Below are positions 1-11,249 of a DNA stretch of 64,000 nt, piece by piece. The translations under genes and the position numbers were made by a program. Positions within the stretch are counted from its first letter, which is position 1; every line of letters starts with the position of its first letter. The notes below the pieces were generated by a model, which was not told where the DNA came from, made no database searches, and saw nothing but the letters and a program-made list of their open reading frames with translations. This stretch comes from Nilaparvata lugens. Taxonomy: Eukaryota; Arthropoda; Insecta; Hemiptera; Delphacidae. The stretch is taken from contig NC_052507.1 in assembly GCF_014356525.2 (NCBI RefSeq), positions 40,226,368 through 40,290,367 on the forward strand. Direction: 5' to 3'.

Positions 1-2329
1 ATCAATAAAAAATTAGAATCAAAGCTATTTCAAAAACTCAATTATTGAATGAAATATATTGATTATCATATAGTACTTGGCATACACTGGTTGATTGAGA
101 AGATCCATCCCCTGGGCTGAAACGGGATTAGCGCGTTCTATGAATTAACAATTAAATTCAAGCATTTTTCTTGCTTTCCTGTTGCTTACATCTCGGATAG
201 CCTGATAAGTGGTAAACGTTATATCAATCAATCAAGAATCTTCTTTATTCCACAATACAGCAAGTACAAAAATGATAAATAATATGAAATATAAAATACA
301 ACTTATTAAGTACTTAGATTAGGGTTTCATATTATACATTATGGAATGAGCCTACATGGGCACTGTGGCCTGTGCGTAGACTCGAGTTGGTATTTCAAGT
401 AGAGTGAATCTTATGAAGGGGAAGAAGAAGGAGAGCCTAAATGGATTTAACAGATGAGGGTAATTTTATTCAAATGATTGTCATAGTTTCGTATTGTAGA
501 AAGTCATTCTATACCGTATTGTTATGTCCGTCTGTAACGTATATAGCCAGTCTGTATGGTAAAGTCAGTCGGTATTGATATAGAGTCAGTAGAAGTCATG
601 TTAATTATGAAGTCAGGTGAGTCCGCCGCCCGCCAAGACCAGAGCCACAGCCTCCTCATCACTTATTTCAAACAACCAATATTTCAATCTTTTTTTGAAA
701 ATTGCAAGACTAGCAGCTGAAAAAATGTTATTTTGTGGAAATAATCTCTTGAGATTACGATATATTACTTGGGATAAGAAGAAACAATTTGTTGTTGAAA
801 AGGATCTCGTTAGCTGGATAGTTCTGATCCCAACTGTGGCTGCATATCTCGTGTTATGAAAATGTAAAGATGGCAGGAAAATTGAACCAAAATGTTTATA
901 AACATGAATGAGTAAATCCTTTATGTATAATTTTTTCATAGTTAAAACTCCTGAAATAGAATTTCCTGAAATAGTAAAGATGAGGGATATCTTTGACATC
1001 TACGAAAGCCAGCTTAAAGGATTGCTTTTTGAATAACTTCTATTCTTCTTAGATGGGTGCGGTAGGCTGCTCCCCATGCTAAGATGCCATATGAGAGGCG
1101 AGACTGTACAAAGGCAAAATAAGCTACCTATAAAAAAATGTTATGAGAATCAATGGTAATCAATAATCGATTTGATAATGATTGAAACTAGTATTATTCC
1201 AGAGAAATTAGTAAATACAGTCGTGTTTTCACAAAAAATATCGTTTAATAATTGATAATTAATCGGAACTCCTATATAACATCAACTTATCGACTCTCAA
1301 GTGGAGGTAGAGAATCAATCTATCCTAAATCGGATGCTGGGTTGAATGCTGTCCCCCAGTAAGAACCAGTGTAATAAATGAGAGAGCAGGTAGCATATTA
1401 GATTAACACTCAATCGAGTTTCATCCGATGAATTAATGCATATATTAGAAGACAAACTGGCAGTCAAAAGGACTCCGGTAGCAAACGACAAGCCAACAAG
1501 GTTGGTATCATATTAGTTTCTATCAGCATGAGTTGTCTCAGTCCAGTTATCAACGTGAACAGACATCTCAATTCGTATTTATTTTTCCATCAGCTTATCC
1601 TTCTTCACTATATCCTATTCTTTTTTATTTCATTTTTCAACACGCGGTATCCATGGAAACTCCTTCCCCTTCTCTCTCTTCTCTTCCTCTCCCTCATTCT
1701 TCTGCTCCTTGTTCACTTCTTATTTCCTTTCACATACAGATTCTATTCACCACTCAACACAAACGAGGATGACAGAGTGAGGAAGAATATAAAAGCATGC
1801 GAGCTAGAGGAACAGAAAAGTAACTCCTCTCCAGTCTAACTCACTCGAGAAATGCCACTCAACGGTTTTTTCTGATGCACCTCACTGGGATTTCAGGATG
1901 GAAATTAGATCTCTATTTTGTAATGAATGGTTGTAGCCACTTGGAGAAGAGAGATGGTAATCAACTCTACAACGCTACTCTGACCAATCCAATAATAATT
2001 TCAAGACGTAAATCAGATCAAATTTTCCTTCCCGATTGTCTCGAAAGGACAGGATACTTGATTCGTATTTTGATAAATATTTGATGAATATCATAGTACT
2101 TATTTCTTTATGGTATTGACCACTTCTAACTGTTTAGTCCTTTCGAATTCTTGGCTCTTGACAATAATTATTAGTACACAATTAGTAGAGCCTAGAGCCC
2201 TAGTATTAGGCTCTTGAGATTACCTACTTTAATTCCTACTTTATCTTTCTCTCAGAGTGAAATAATATCCATATTTCAAATTAGAAACTCTTCCAATTTG
2301 GAGATATGGTTCGCTAATCATCTGTAAAT
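1..2329. other. Unassigned AT-rich DNA
   Basis: No convincing coding region was found on either strand. Open frames at 613-999, 1528-1839 and 1875-2084 are short, overlap frames on other strands or phases, and have no recognisable domain. A short ATCA repeat next to a TTTATT stretch near 221-250 looks like the 3' tail of a minus-strand LINE (on the minus strand, AATAAA then ATTG repeats), but no coding part accompanies it. Pyrimidine-rich sequence at 1640-1730 explains the hydrophobic frames there. Confidence 0.5.
2095..2230 (+). repeat. Dispersed repeat, copy 1
   Basis: This segment shares several blocks in the same order with 9805-9945, including TATGGTATTGAC, CTTCTAACTGTT and AATTAGTAGAGCCTAG. 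It lies just upstream of the decayed LINE. No coding capacity or terminal structure is visible, so the family is unnamed. Confidence 0.55.
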
Positions 2330-5300
2330 ATCGGGGGACCGAGCTTCGCTCTGGAGTGTAAAAGCATACAAAATTTCCTACGAAAGATTGAATTTATAGT
2401 CTCAGTCATACAATTTCACAGTCGAATCAGTCCAAATTGATAATTACATCAATTTATAGATCTCCTAATGGTAACAGTAGAGTTTTCTTGGAACAATTGG
2501 AAGAACTGTTCAACTTCTTGCATGAGCTAGCATTTAAAAACTATCATTTATTCGTAGGTGGAGATGTGAACTCGGATTTTGACTTGAATAGAGATAGACG
2601 TAGCTCTTTTGAGCTGAAAAACTTATTAAGGCAATGCAACATGACATTCACAAATGTCGTAAATACAAGAGATAATGCTTGTCTAGATAATATATTTACT
2701 AATATCAGGACTACTGTTGTTTCAAATAAGGTTCTTCCTTTCCCGTACTCGGATCATGAGCTTCTGACCATTGAATCTGTTGAGCTTCCACATAGTAGTA
2801 ATGTTGAAAGTTATAATACCGAATCAAAGCTAGTAAAAACAAGACCTATGACTGCTGACAAAATAAATAAATTTAGAAATTCGTTGTATAGTACTGACTG
2901 GTCTGATATATATATAGTAAAAAAGAACCAGGTAATGATTTGTTTTCATATTTCTTTTCTAAATTCTTAAGAATATTCAACTATAACATTCCTGTAAGAG
3001 CTTGTAAAGTTTCCTACAATAGAGGCAAGCAGAATAAGAAAAACAGTTGGTACAGTTCACAGTTGGCAGCCCTAAAGCAGCGAATGTTTTTACTAATGAG
3101 TCTAAATGATAAGTTCAAAACTGCCTAAACAAAATCTGCTTATATAGAATGTAGAAATAGGTATAATAAATCAATAAGAGGAGCAAGAAAATCTATAACA
3201 CTGAATACATTGAAAAATCAAAAAACAGGTGTCAGGCTGCATGGAAAATTATAAACACAGTTGCTGATAATAATGTTAATGCTAGAAAGAGTGTTCCTCT
3301 GCATCCAGATGTTCTAAACAATTATTTTATTCAGTCTGTTAAAGATATTCAAGACTCATTGAATGGACCAGGTAGATTGTCATTGGATCCAGAATCAAAA
3401 TGGACCCAGTTTGACTGCTAACTTCAACTTCTGTGAAGTGCTCCCTGAACATGTGTCAGACATTGTCTAAGGTTTTAAATCTTCTAATATCTGTGATATT
3501 TACGGCATGTCTGTCAACTTATTAGAGGAGGTAATAGATAGTTTTGTGAAGCCTCTTACTCATTGTCTAAATGAATGCTTAGCGGAAGGAGTATTTCCAG
3601 AGGAGCTCAAGAAGTCGAGGGTGGTGCCTATTTACAAAAAGGGTGATAGAGATTGTCCACGTAGTTATAGACCAATATCTATTGTACCTGTTCTAGCAAA
3701 AATACTTGAAACTATAGTATATAATCAACTGTCTGAACATTTTGAGCGTTCAAATATCATAGCACCTTCTAAATTTGGCTTTAGAAAAAATAAATCTACT
3801 GTAGATGCTCTTCTCAAATTAACTAAGAGTGTATTGCAAGCATTTGAACAGGGAAACTATGCTCTGGCCACCTTCTGTGACATAAGTAAGGTTCTCTTGG
3901 AAAAGATGAGCTATTATGGAACAGGTCAGAATGCTCTCAAATTTTTAAAGTCCCACCTAATGAATCGTAGTCAACTAGTAACTGTAGGTAGCATTAGCAA
4001 CAAGTCGTCGTTGTTGAAGGTTGAGATGGGTGTGCCACAAGGCTCGATACTTGCTCCTTTCTTATTTTTGGTTGCGATCAATGACATTTCAGCTTTCGTG
4101 AAGACTGATACAATTTTGTATGCTGATGATACCACTTTCTCCAACCTGGACAGTGATCTGAACCAGGAAAGCAAACACCCTATGGAAAAAGCATCTCTAT
4201 GGTTCAATGCAAATAGCTTTGTTCTTAATAACAGTAAAACTGAACAACTTAATCTCAATTCAAAAAGAGAACCTCCAGTGAATAATCCAGCAAATGTGAA
4301 ATTTTTAGGGATTCGTATGGATTCAAAGCTCACATGGGAGCCACATATCAAATATATCAGCTCAAAGCTCAGCAGAGTAATTCATTTGCTCAGAAGTCTA
4401 TCCGGTGTAGTTAGTACCTATGAAATATTTGAGAACGGCCTATTTTTCTTTCTTTCATAGTATAATATCTTATGGCCTCATCCTTTAGGGTAATGCTTCT
4501 CAGATCAATGATGTTCTACTCATTCAAAAGAAAGCTTTAAGAACTATAACTAACTCATCATATCTTGAGCATTGCAAACCATTGTTCATTATTATTTATT
4601 ATTCATTGTTTATTATTAATCCATCCAAATTTAAAATTGTTTGTTTTATTCCAATTTATATTTTAGATTGTGATTTGGTGTAGAAATTTGAATGGACATA
4701 ACCTATAATATTTGGACAATTTAAAACTAAATTAGGAAATTAAAGAAGTTTTAGGCAATAGCTTGTTTTTTCTTTTCCGATTCTTGTATTTTTTGCTAAC
4801 CTTATAAATAAATAGATAAATTAATTAATTAATAAAAAAAATCCAACTGTGATGAACTTGTATGTATATTATGTCCTCATTTATACCCGTAAGAACCTGT
4901 CCTGCCTGCAACTAAGAAGTGATTTTCATTCAATTAACACAAGGTACAGAAATCGCATTGATATACAGCACCAAAGACTGACAAAATCTCTAAATAGTTT
5001 CGAGATCACAAGACAAAAACTGTTCAACAAACTGCCTTCCCATTTACATAATGAGTCACAAAAGATATCTAAACAAAAGATATATAGTTGGCTAGTATTA
5101 AATCAGTTTTATAAATTGACTGAATTTGATGAGTGACTAGTAAATATATGTTAGTAAATAATTAGTACCTGTCTATTAGTACCTGTTGGTTAGTCCGATT
5201 ATATTGTTATCTAAATTCAACTTCTCTTCATCACTCAACTGTGATACTTGTGCCGAGCACTCTTTTTAATTCAGGCCTTTTCCCAAGTTATAATAGTAAA

Positions 5301-5363
5301 TTTAATACGCAATAGACTAGAGCCATTATTGTAAGTGAGTTAGCGAAATAAATTATTTTCTCT
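2330..5363 (+). pseudogene. Decayed Jockey/CR1-type LINE (endonuclease + reverse transcriptase)
   Basis: This is a dead non-LTR retrotransposon ORF2. The apurinic-type endonuclease is seen at 2437-2970, with SIYRSPNGN and the late YSDHELL motif. The reverse transcriptase lies at 3507-4460, with VVPIYKKGD, YRPIS, FGFRKNKST, GVPQGSILAPFLF and the catalytic YADD. After CDISK the protein jumps straight to a later part of the palm, so about ten residues around the first catalytic aspartate loop (normally AFD) are lost. The spacer between the two domains carries stops and frameshifts. The thumb (around 4460-4580, HCKPLF) is separated from the C-terminal tail (4849-5136, LIYTRKNL, RYRNRIDI) by about 265 bp ending in an AAT-rich tail, which looks like a nested insertion. 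AATAAA at 5347 probably marks the 3' end. The endonuclease N-terminus is missing, so the copy is 5'-truncated. Clade assignment is by motif memory only. Confidence 0.85.
4590..4845. mobile_element. Insertion inside the LINE thumb region
   Basis: The conserved LINE protein breaks after HCKPLF and resumes at YVYYVLIYTRKNL. The intervening DNA is AT-rich, non-coding, starts with ATT-rich repeats and ends in an AATAAATAGATAAATTAATT-like tail followed by a short A run. This is consistent with a retroposed insertion on the plus strand. A target-site duplication could not be fixed because the flanks are repetitive. Confidence 0.45.
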
Positions 5364-8194
5364 CTCTATTATGCACGGCCATGACTTCGAGTTTCCCATG
5401 ATAGATATTTAAAAATTGTGGCTCCGAGTCATCGAGGAATGTAGATTATGGAATTATCTCTAAAACTTAGCCTTCTTGTCGCGACATAAAGTGCGATAAG
5501 TTGGAAAACAGCAAGCATTGAAATTATAACAAACTACCGATTTTGCAGTTACTATTTGGTCCAAAGGCTCTAGAAGCCACGCGACGATTGGTCAAATTGA
5601 TTCCCTTCGCCCAATAGGAGACCTGTTTCTAAATACAGTAGTGGGGGGATTCCCCAGTCGAGAGACCAGATTACGTTTCGGACGACACTTTGCTAGGAGC
5701 ACTACGAGAGTAAAGATGTAGTCATTATGTTTCGCCCTTTTTGGGCAAGTTTATAAGTTTATATAATTAGTTAATGTAGGAGCTAGTTTTATTTTTATTA
5801 ATGTTTAAATTTTCTAGTAGTGCCATGTCCTGAAAGGTTTAATTGTGTTTCTTCATCATGTACGAATAATTGTTTCTTCAAATAACCGCTAAGGTACGTA
5901 AAATAAGGTTAAAATATAATTTAGGGAATTTAATTGATTGAAACTTCCATAAGAGTATTGAATTAATTAAGCCTGTTATTTTTCAAGTTAATAATATGGA
6001 TTGAGAATAATCCTTTTGATTTTATTAGTGATGGAAGATAATTATAAATTTTTTTTCTAAAGAAGTATAGAAAGTTTTCAGTTATGTTACATTTGAGTTA
6101 TTGTTTCTGGAAATATATTATGGTAGAGTATTGCTGAAAGTCAGGAAGATAGCCTTCAAATTGGAATGACATTTTTAAGATTATGTTCATATTAAGTTTA
6201 TGACATTTTATAATTTTATATTTTTTCAGACTCTGTTTTCTTATGTCATTAAGGCTTTCGAATAATTTAGTAAATTTTTATGATAGAAATCTCAATAGAC
6301 AAAGAAGAAAGTTTTTCTTTTCCATGAAATTAATATTAATAAATGTTGGCTAGCGCACAAGTTTCCAATAATACTAGTCGAGCTACTATATGAAAAATTA
6401 TATTTGATTTTGCAAACCAAACGAAAAATATCATATAAGTTAGCATCATTTCAATCTGAATTATTCCTTTCCTAAGAGTATTATATCAATTTATATAAAA
6501 GTTAACATCATAATTAATGAAGTACTCATTTTTCTAAAAGCATTGTATATTAATGACACTCTGGCAAGTAAATCCGTTTTAATTCAATTTTGAGAATGAA
6601 ATCAGAACGTCAAGATAAAATCTAAATTAAATAATTGAATAAACTCCTGTTTTAGCTTTTGATGAATTGTAGGAAGAGTTAGAAATTAATGCTGTAATAC
6701 ATTTATTTACAGCGGTTCATGTGTGTCCCCAAACCAACTTCTTGTACTACCACCCCTTTGGTTCCGCAACTTTATGTAACACCGCTTCAAGACACCCGTT
6801 CAGACGACAGGTCTAGGGACGTAAGAGGACGTCGCCGTCAAGCCAAATTCAACCGGTAAAAGTTCACCGCCAAAAACAAGGTACTGTAACCCCGACGATA
6901 AAGCAACGTACAGACCAACGAAAGTGCAGTGTAGTGAAACAAAGGTTCATTCGAGAATGTCAATCAAAAGTGGGGATTCAAAATTATTATGAAATGGGTT
7001 ATATGGGTTACTATCGACGAAACTTGGGTTCAACGGGCTTTTCTTTCTTGAGTAATTTTATGTTGAAATTAACTTGTTATTTGATGACTGATATTGATTG
7101 GTTTTGTGACGTATTGCTATCTAAAAGGGGATAGTAATGCGCCCCCGAATCAGATGAAGAATGTCAACAAAGTAACATGAAATTGTTGTTTCTGTTGTTC
7201 GATTTTAGTTGCCAATGTTTATTGAAGCTGTTTGTATTTTTCAATTATTTCAAATTGTAGTGTTATTCTATAGTATAAACCTATTAAATCAGGCATGGCA
7301 AGATTAATTGAAGTTTTCTTGACTCTAGCCCGTTCACCTGCATGAATTAGGTATAGACTCAGGTATTTTCAAGATGTGTCTATTTCTAAATTCTAAATTT
7401 TATTCAAAATTATCTTCTTTATCATCTTTTAAAAGGTAAAAGCACATACTGTAGTAGAAACGTCCAAATGTATTTATTGTTGTTATTATTCTATTTGTTA
7501 ATATTAACCATCATTACATGAGCATTGTGTATATACTGCTGTAGAAGTGAGTGACTTGAACGTGTCGTTGTTATGCTGTAAATGCTTTTCGACAATAAAA
7601 TTTCATTTATTCATTTATTTTTATTTATCCAACATATATTTTAGTAGAAATAAATTAAAATGTACATCCATGTCATGACAATATTAGAAGTTTCCCCAGT
7701 CTTTGACATTGTAAAAATGCTAGTTCTACGGAGGCTATTCCACAAAATCACTATAACTATTTTAAAACTAATTTAATAAATATCGCTATAACAATTTTAA
7801 TAACTATTTTAAAACGACTACTAACTTAATGAAAAAATAACACAACATTTCGACGTTCCGGTCAGCTGCGGAAACAAAACTGAAAGCTGAATGGTGACTA
7901 GCTTTATCAGTGAGCACGGTTTATAGTCACACTACCGAGTCGTCAACAACATGGCGCCACTCGTTCATTTCCCCCCTATGCCTCAGACCACACAAGCCAA
8001 GTTACAAGCGGTGGAAAGTATACTATGTATGCTACAATATTTGTTAATATACTTTTACTATTCTACACTAACAGCATCTAGTTACTATTTTGGACTTTCT
8101 GAAGTAAACATGTTTTCTAAAAAGAAGAGAAAAAACAGAAATAAGTTTTTCTTGCTGAATATTATTCTTCTCGTGAGATCAGCTGAGGAATAAC
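5364..8194. other. Unassigned DNA with two GC-richer islands
   Basis: No protein family is recognised. Two islands stand out from the AT-rich background. The first, 5560-5720, holds ATTGGTC and CCCAATAGG (CCAAT-type motifs in opposite orientation). The second, 6711-6960, begins right after TTTATTTACAG, a good splice acceptor. At 7121-7150 a purine run AAAAGGGGATAG precedes TAATGCGCCCCCGAA, which resembles a polypurine tract next to an LTR start, but no partner LTR is present. A frame at 6934-7134 has no family resemblance. CATTTATT repeats near 7600-7630 look like a retroposon tail. Confidence 0.4.
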
Positions 8195-8199
8195 CTACA

Positions 8200-8452
8200 C
8201 ATGCACTCGCTCACTCACTTCCATTACGGTACCAACAGATGACAAAAATTCCAGCTGTTTTTCCAAGGACGTATTTATCCTTTCAATGTCCTTCAGCGAG
8301 TTATCCCAGGGTTGAGACCTAGTGTAATCGAATCTTCATATCATAAACCTACTTTGTTACAAGTTTCGTGAGAATCGTTTGAGCCGTTTTCGAGATCCGG
8401 TCAAATACAGATAATAATATAAACATATAAACAGAAATTGCTCATTTTATAG
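8200..8452 (+). repeat. Dispersed repeat family, copy 1 (retroposon-like 3' end)
   Basis: This segment matches 62507-62792 in order and orientation. Shared blocks include ACTCGCTCACTCACTTCC, AATGTCCTTCAG, GAGACCTAGTG, GAGCCGTTTTCGAGATCCGG and AACATATAAACAGAA. The GAGCCGTTTTCGAGATCC block and the ATAAACAGAA end resemble 3' ends of RTE-type LINEs or SINEs derived from them, a resemblance from memory. No coding sequence is attached. Confidence 0.6.
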
Positions 8453-8576
8453 AAAATATACAGAAATCAATAATAATCGACTTGGGATAACAGTTGCGAC
8501 ATAACACCCTATAAGTTGCGACATAAACACCCTATACCATGGGATTACTTACGCAATTGTTTCTTTATTGACCGAG

Positions 8577-9538
8577 CGAAGTGAGGTCTAAGATTCAAGT
8601 CGACGGTTTGACATTTCTCTAAGCCTAATGTTTAAATGTTTAAATGTTTAAATGTTTAAATGTTTAAGTTTAAATGTTTAAATGTTTAAATGTTTAAATG
8701 TTAAATGTTTAAATGTTTAAATGTTTTAAATGTTAAAATGTTTAAATGTTTAAATGTTAAATGTTTAAATGTTTAAATTTTAAATGTTTAAATGTTTAAA
8801 TGTTTAAATGTTTTAAATGTTTAATGTTTAAATGTTTTAAATGTTTAAATGTTTAAATGTTAAATGTTTAAATGTTTAAATGTTTAAATGTTAAATGTTT
8901 AATGTTAAATGTTTAAATGTTAATGTTTAAATGTTTAAATGTTTAAATGTTTAAATGTTAAATGTTAAATGTTTAAATGTTTAAATGTTTAAATGTTTAA
9001 ATGTTTAAATGTTTAAATGTTTAAATGTTTAATGTTTAAATGTTTAAAATGTTTAAATGTTAATGTTTAAATGTTTAAATGTAAATGTTTAAATGTTAAA
9101 TGTTTAAATGTTTAAATGTTTAAATGTTTAATGTTTAAATGTTTAAATGTTTAAATGTTTAAATTGTTTAAATGTTTAATGTTTAAATGTTAAATGTTAA
9201 ATGTTAAATGTTTTAATGTTTGAATGTTTAAATGTTTAAATGTTTAAATGTTTAAATGTTTAAATGTTTAAATGTTTAAATGTAAATGTTTAAATGTTAA
9301 ATGTTTAAATGTTTAAATGTTTAAATGTTTAAATTTTAAATGTTAAATGTTAAATGTTTAATGTTTAAATGTTTAAATGTTTAATGTTTAAATGTTAAAT
9401 TTTAAATGTTTAATGTTTAAATGTTTAAATGTTTAGATGTTTAAATGTTTAAATGTTTAAATTTTAAATGTTTAAATGTTTAAATGTTTAAATGTTTAAA
9501 TGTTTAAATGTTCAAATGTTTAGATGTTTAAATATTTA
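8577..9538 (+). repeat. Minisatellite array of the 8-bp unit TTTAAATG
   Basis: About 910 bp of near-perfect head-to-tail TTTAAATG units run from about 8626, with occasional 7-bp units that lose one T or A. A unique-looking head at 8577-8625 (GACCGAGCGAAGTGAGGTC, then AAGATTCAAGTCGACGG) leads into the array. The same head plus a shorter array of the same unit occurs in inverse orientation at 42486-42664, so head and array belong to one dispersed element and not to a telomere or a random slippage tract. Confidence 0.85.
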
Positions 9539-9580
9539 CTTAAATGATCCAATGCTTACTTAACATAGTTTAAAAGCAAG

Positions 9581-9650
9581 TGACTCCGTAGCTTAGTTGG
9601 TATCGAGCACGGTTCATGAATTCGAGGTTGCGGGTTCTAAACCTATCAAA
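9581..9650 (+). repeat. tRNA-like sequence (degenerate tRNA-Met or SINE head)
   Basis: The segment has an A-box-like TAGCTTAGTTGG and a B-box-like GGGTTCTAAACC at tRNA spacing. Between them is the loop TTCATGA, which would present a CAT anticodon with T33 and a purine at 37. The acceptor and T stems do not pair well, so it is probably a pseudogene or the promoter head of a SINE and not a working tRNA. Confidence 0.4.
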
Positions 9651-9804
9651 ATTTTTTGCTTGAAATTTTCAGCTCTTAGAAAGTTATCCACGTGATTTCG
9701 TACAAAATAATGACTAATTATTCATTTTATGTTTTCTGGACATAGAAATATTGAATTTCACAACAAGAGATTTTACCCCATGCAAAGCACGTGTTACCTG
9801 AGCT

Positions 9805-9945
9805 ACTTATTTCGTTATGGTATTGACTTCTTCTAACTGTTCAGTGCTTTCAAATTCTTGGCCCTTAACAAAATTATCAATAGACAATTAGTCTGACAAT
9901 TAGTAGAGCCTAGTATTTGGCTCTTGACAATAATTTATGTTTTTT
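9805..9945 (+). repeat. Dispersed repeat, copy 2
   Basis: This is the second copy of the segment at 2095-2230, in the same orientation, with about 80% similarity by eye plus small insertions. It follows the tRNA-like element by 150 bp. Its function is unknown. Confidence 0.55.
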
Positions 9946-10336
9946 TTTCATTTGAAGCTAGGCACCAATATTTGAATTACAGTGGAAGATCTTGATCTAT
10001 AGATTACAGAGCTGAAGTAACTAGTACCTGGATCAGCGTGAAATTCTCGAAATGAAGAAAACGGGAAGACGTCAGTGGTATGAAATTGGAATAAAAATGA
10101 CATATCAATCACATGTTCTGTTGATCAACTATTTCCATTGGATTTGTTAAACAAATAATAAAGACATAAAGAACTACTGATGTGGATAGAAGGATGAGAT
10201 TAATCAGCATTATCTATATGTTTCTGCATTTTTATTTTCAATAATAGGGATGATATAAGAAAAATAGTTTACTCTTGACTTGAAAGAAAGGTATGCTGTC
10301 TTGTATTGTTTCATATCTCTGCATTTTCATTATTGA

Positions 10337-11004
10337 AAATCTGGTGTGGCGCACTCACACAACTTTCCTTGCCGTTATGAAAATTGATCACCTGACGCTA
10401 GTGTTCTCGCGCATCTAAAGTCTACTATTCGAAAATCTGACCCAGCTGCTGACAGGACAATAACGCTGGAGACACACGAGGTCTGCTATCTCTTCATAGT
10501 GAATGATTTAATAGAATCAACAGTTGCCAACAGTTTGCAAATGAAATAATCACATTTTCTCGAATTTTGAGTTTATTTTCAATTTTATGTGAAAATGTTA
10601 CTGTACATTAATCATAGAAATTTTCATGATTAATCTTTTCCTCTTGAATTTTCTTGTTCAAATTGTATCTGAAGCCTGATAATTGGGAATCTAGAATCAA
10701 ACATTGCATAGATGAGGCGGAGCTCCTGGAATTTTTACAGATATAAGACTTGTGGCATTTGATAGAGCTCATCAATGACTATTTTAAGTATAGCTTTAAT
10801 CAGAATCGTTGGAGCCGTTTTCGAGAAAATCGCGAAAAACACTGTTTTTGACAACATTTTCGCCACTTTAGCCGCTATCTTGAATCGCATTTGATCGAAA
10901 TTGTTCGTGTCGGATCCTTATATTGTAAGGACCTTACGTTCCAAATTTCAAGTCATTCCGTTAATTGGGAGATAAGATATCGTGTACACAGACGCACATA
11001 CACT

Positions 11005-11071
<67 letters not shown>

Positions 11072-11249
11072 CACAACACACACACACACACACACACACA
11101 GAGAGAGACCAATACCCAAAAACTACTTTTTTGGACTCAGGGGACCTTGAAACGTATAGAAATTTAGAAATTGGGGTACCTTAATTTTTTTTCGGAAAGC
11201 AATACTTTCCTTACATATGGTAATAGGGCAAGGAGAGTAAAAATCAGAT
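10337..11249 (+). repeat. CA-tract repeat family, copy 1
   Basis: The copy opens with ATCTGGTGTGGCGCACTCAC and ACAACTTTCCTTGCC and ends with GGCAAGGAGAGTAAAAATCA, a partial inverted match to its start. Inside are the family landmarks GAGCCGTTTTCGAGAAAATC, ATTGTTCGTGTC, AAGGACCTTA and a CA tract at about 11010-11100, followed by TACCTTAATTTTTTTTCGG. The same landmarks recur at 38571-38956 (minus) and 38957-39965 (plus). The Thr-His frames across the tract are microsatellite artefacts. Confidence 0.75.

Noticed and set aside
8577..9538. Telomeric or subtelomeric array
   Set aside because: The unit is TTTAAATG, not the TTAGG found in most insects, and a second copy with the same head lies inside an intron.
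8577..9538. CRISPR-like array
   Set aside because: There are no spacers; units are contiguous 8-mers, and the genome is eukaryotic.
9581..9650. Functional tRNA-Met gene
   Set aside because: The acceptor and T stems do not pair, so only a tRNA-like relic or SINE head is supported.
10891..11184. Thr-His-rich frames
   Set aside because: Same cause: the CA tract of the repeat family.
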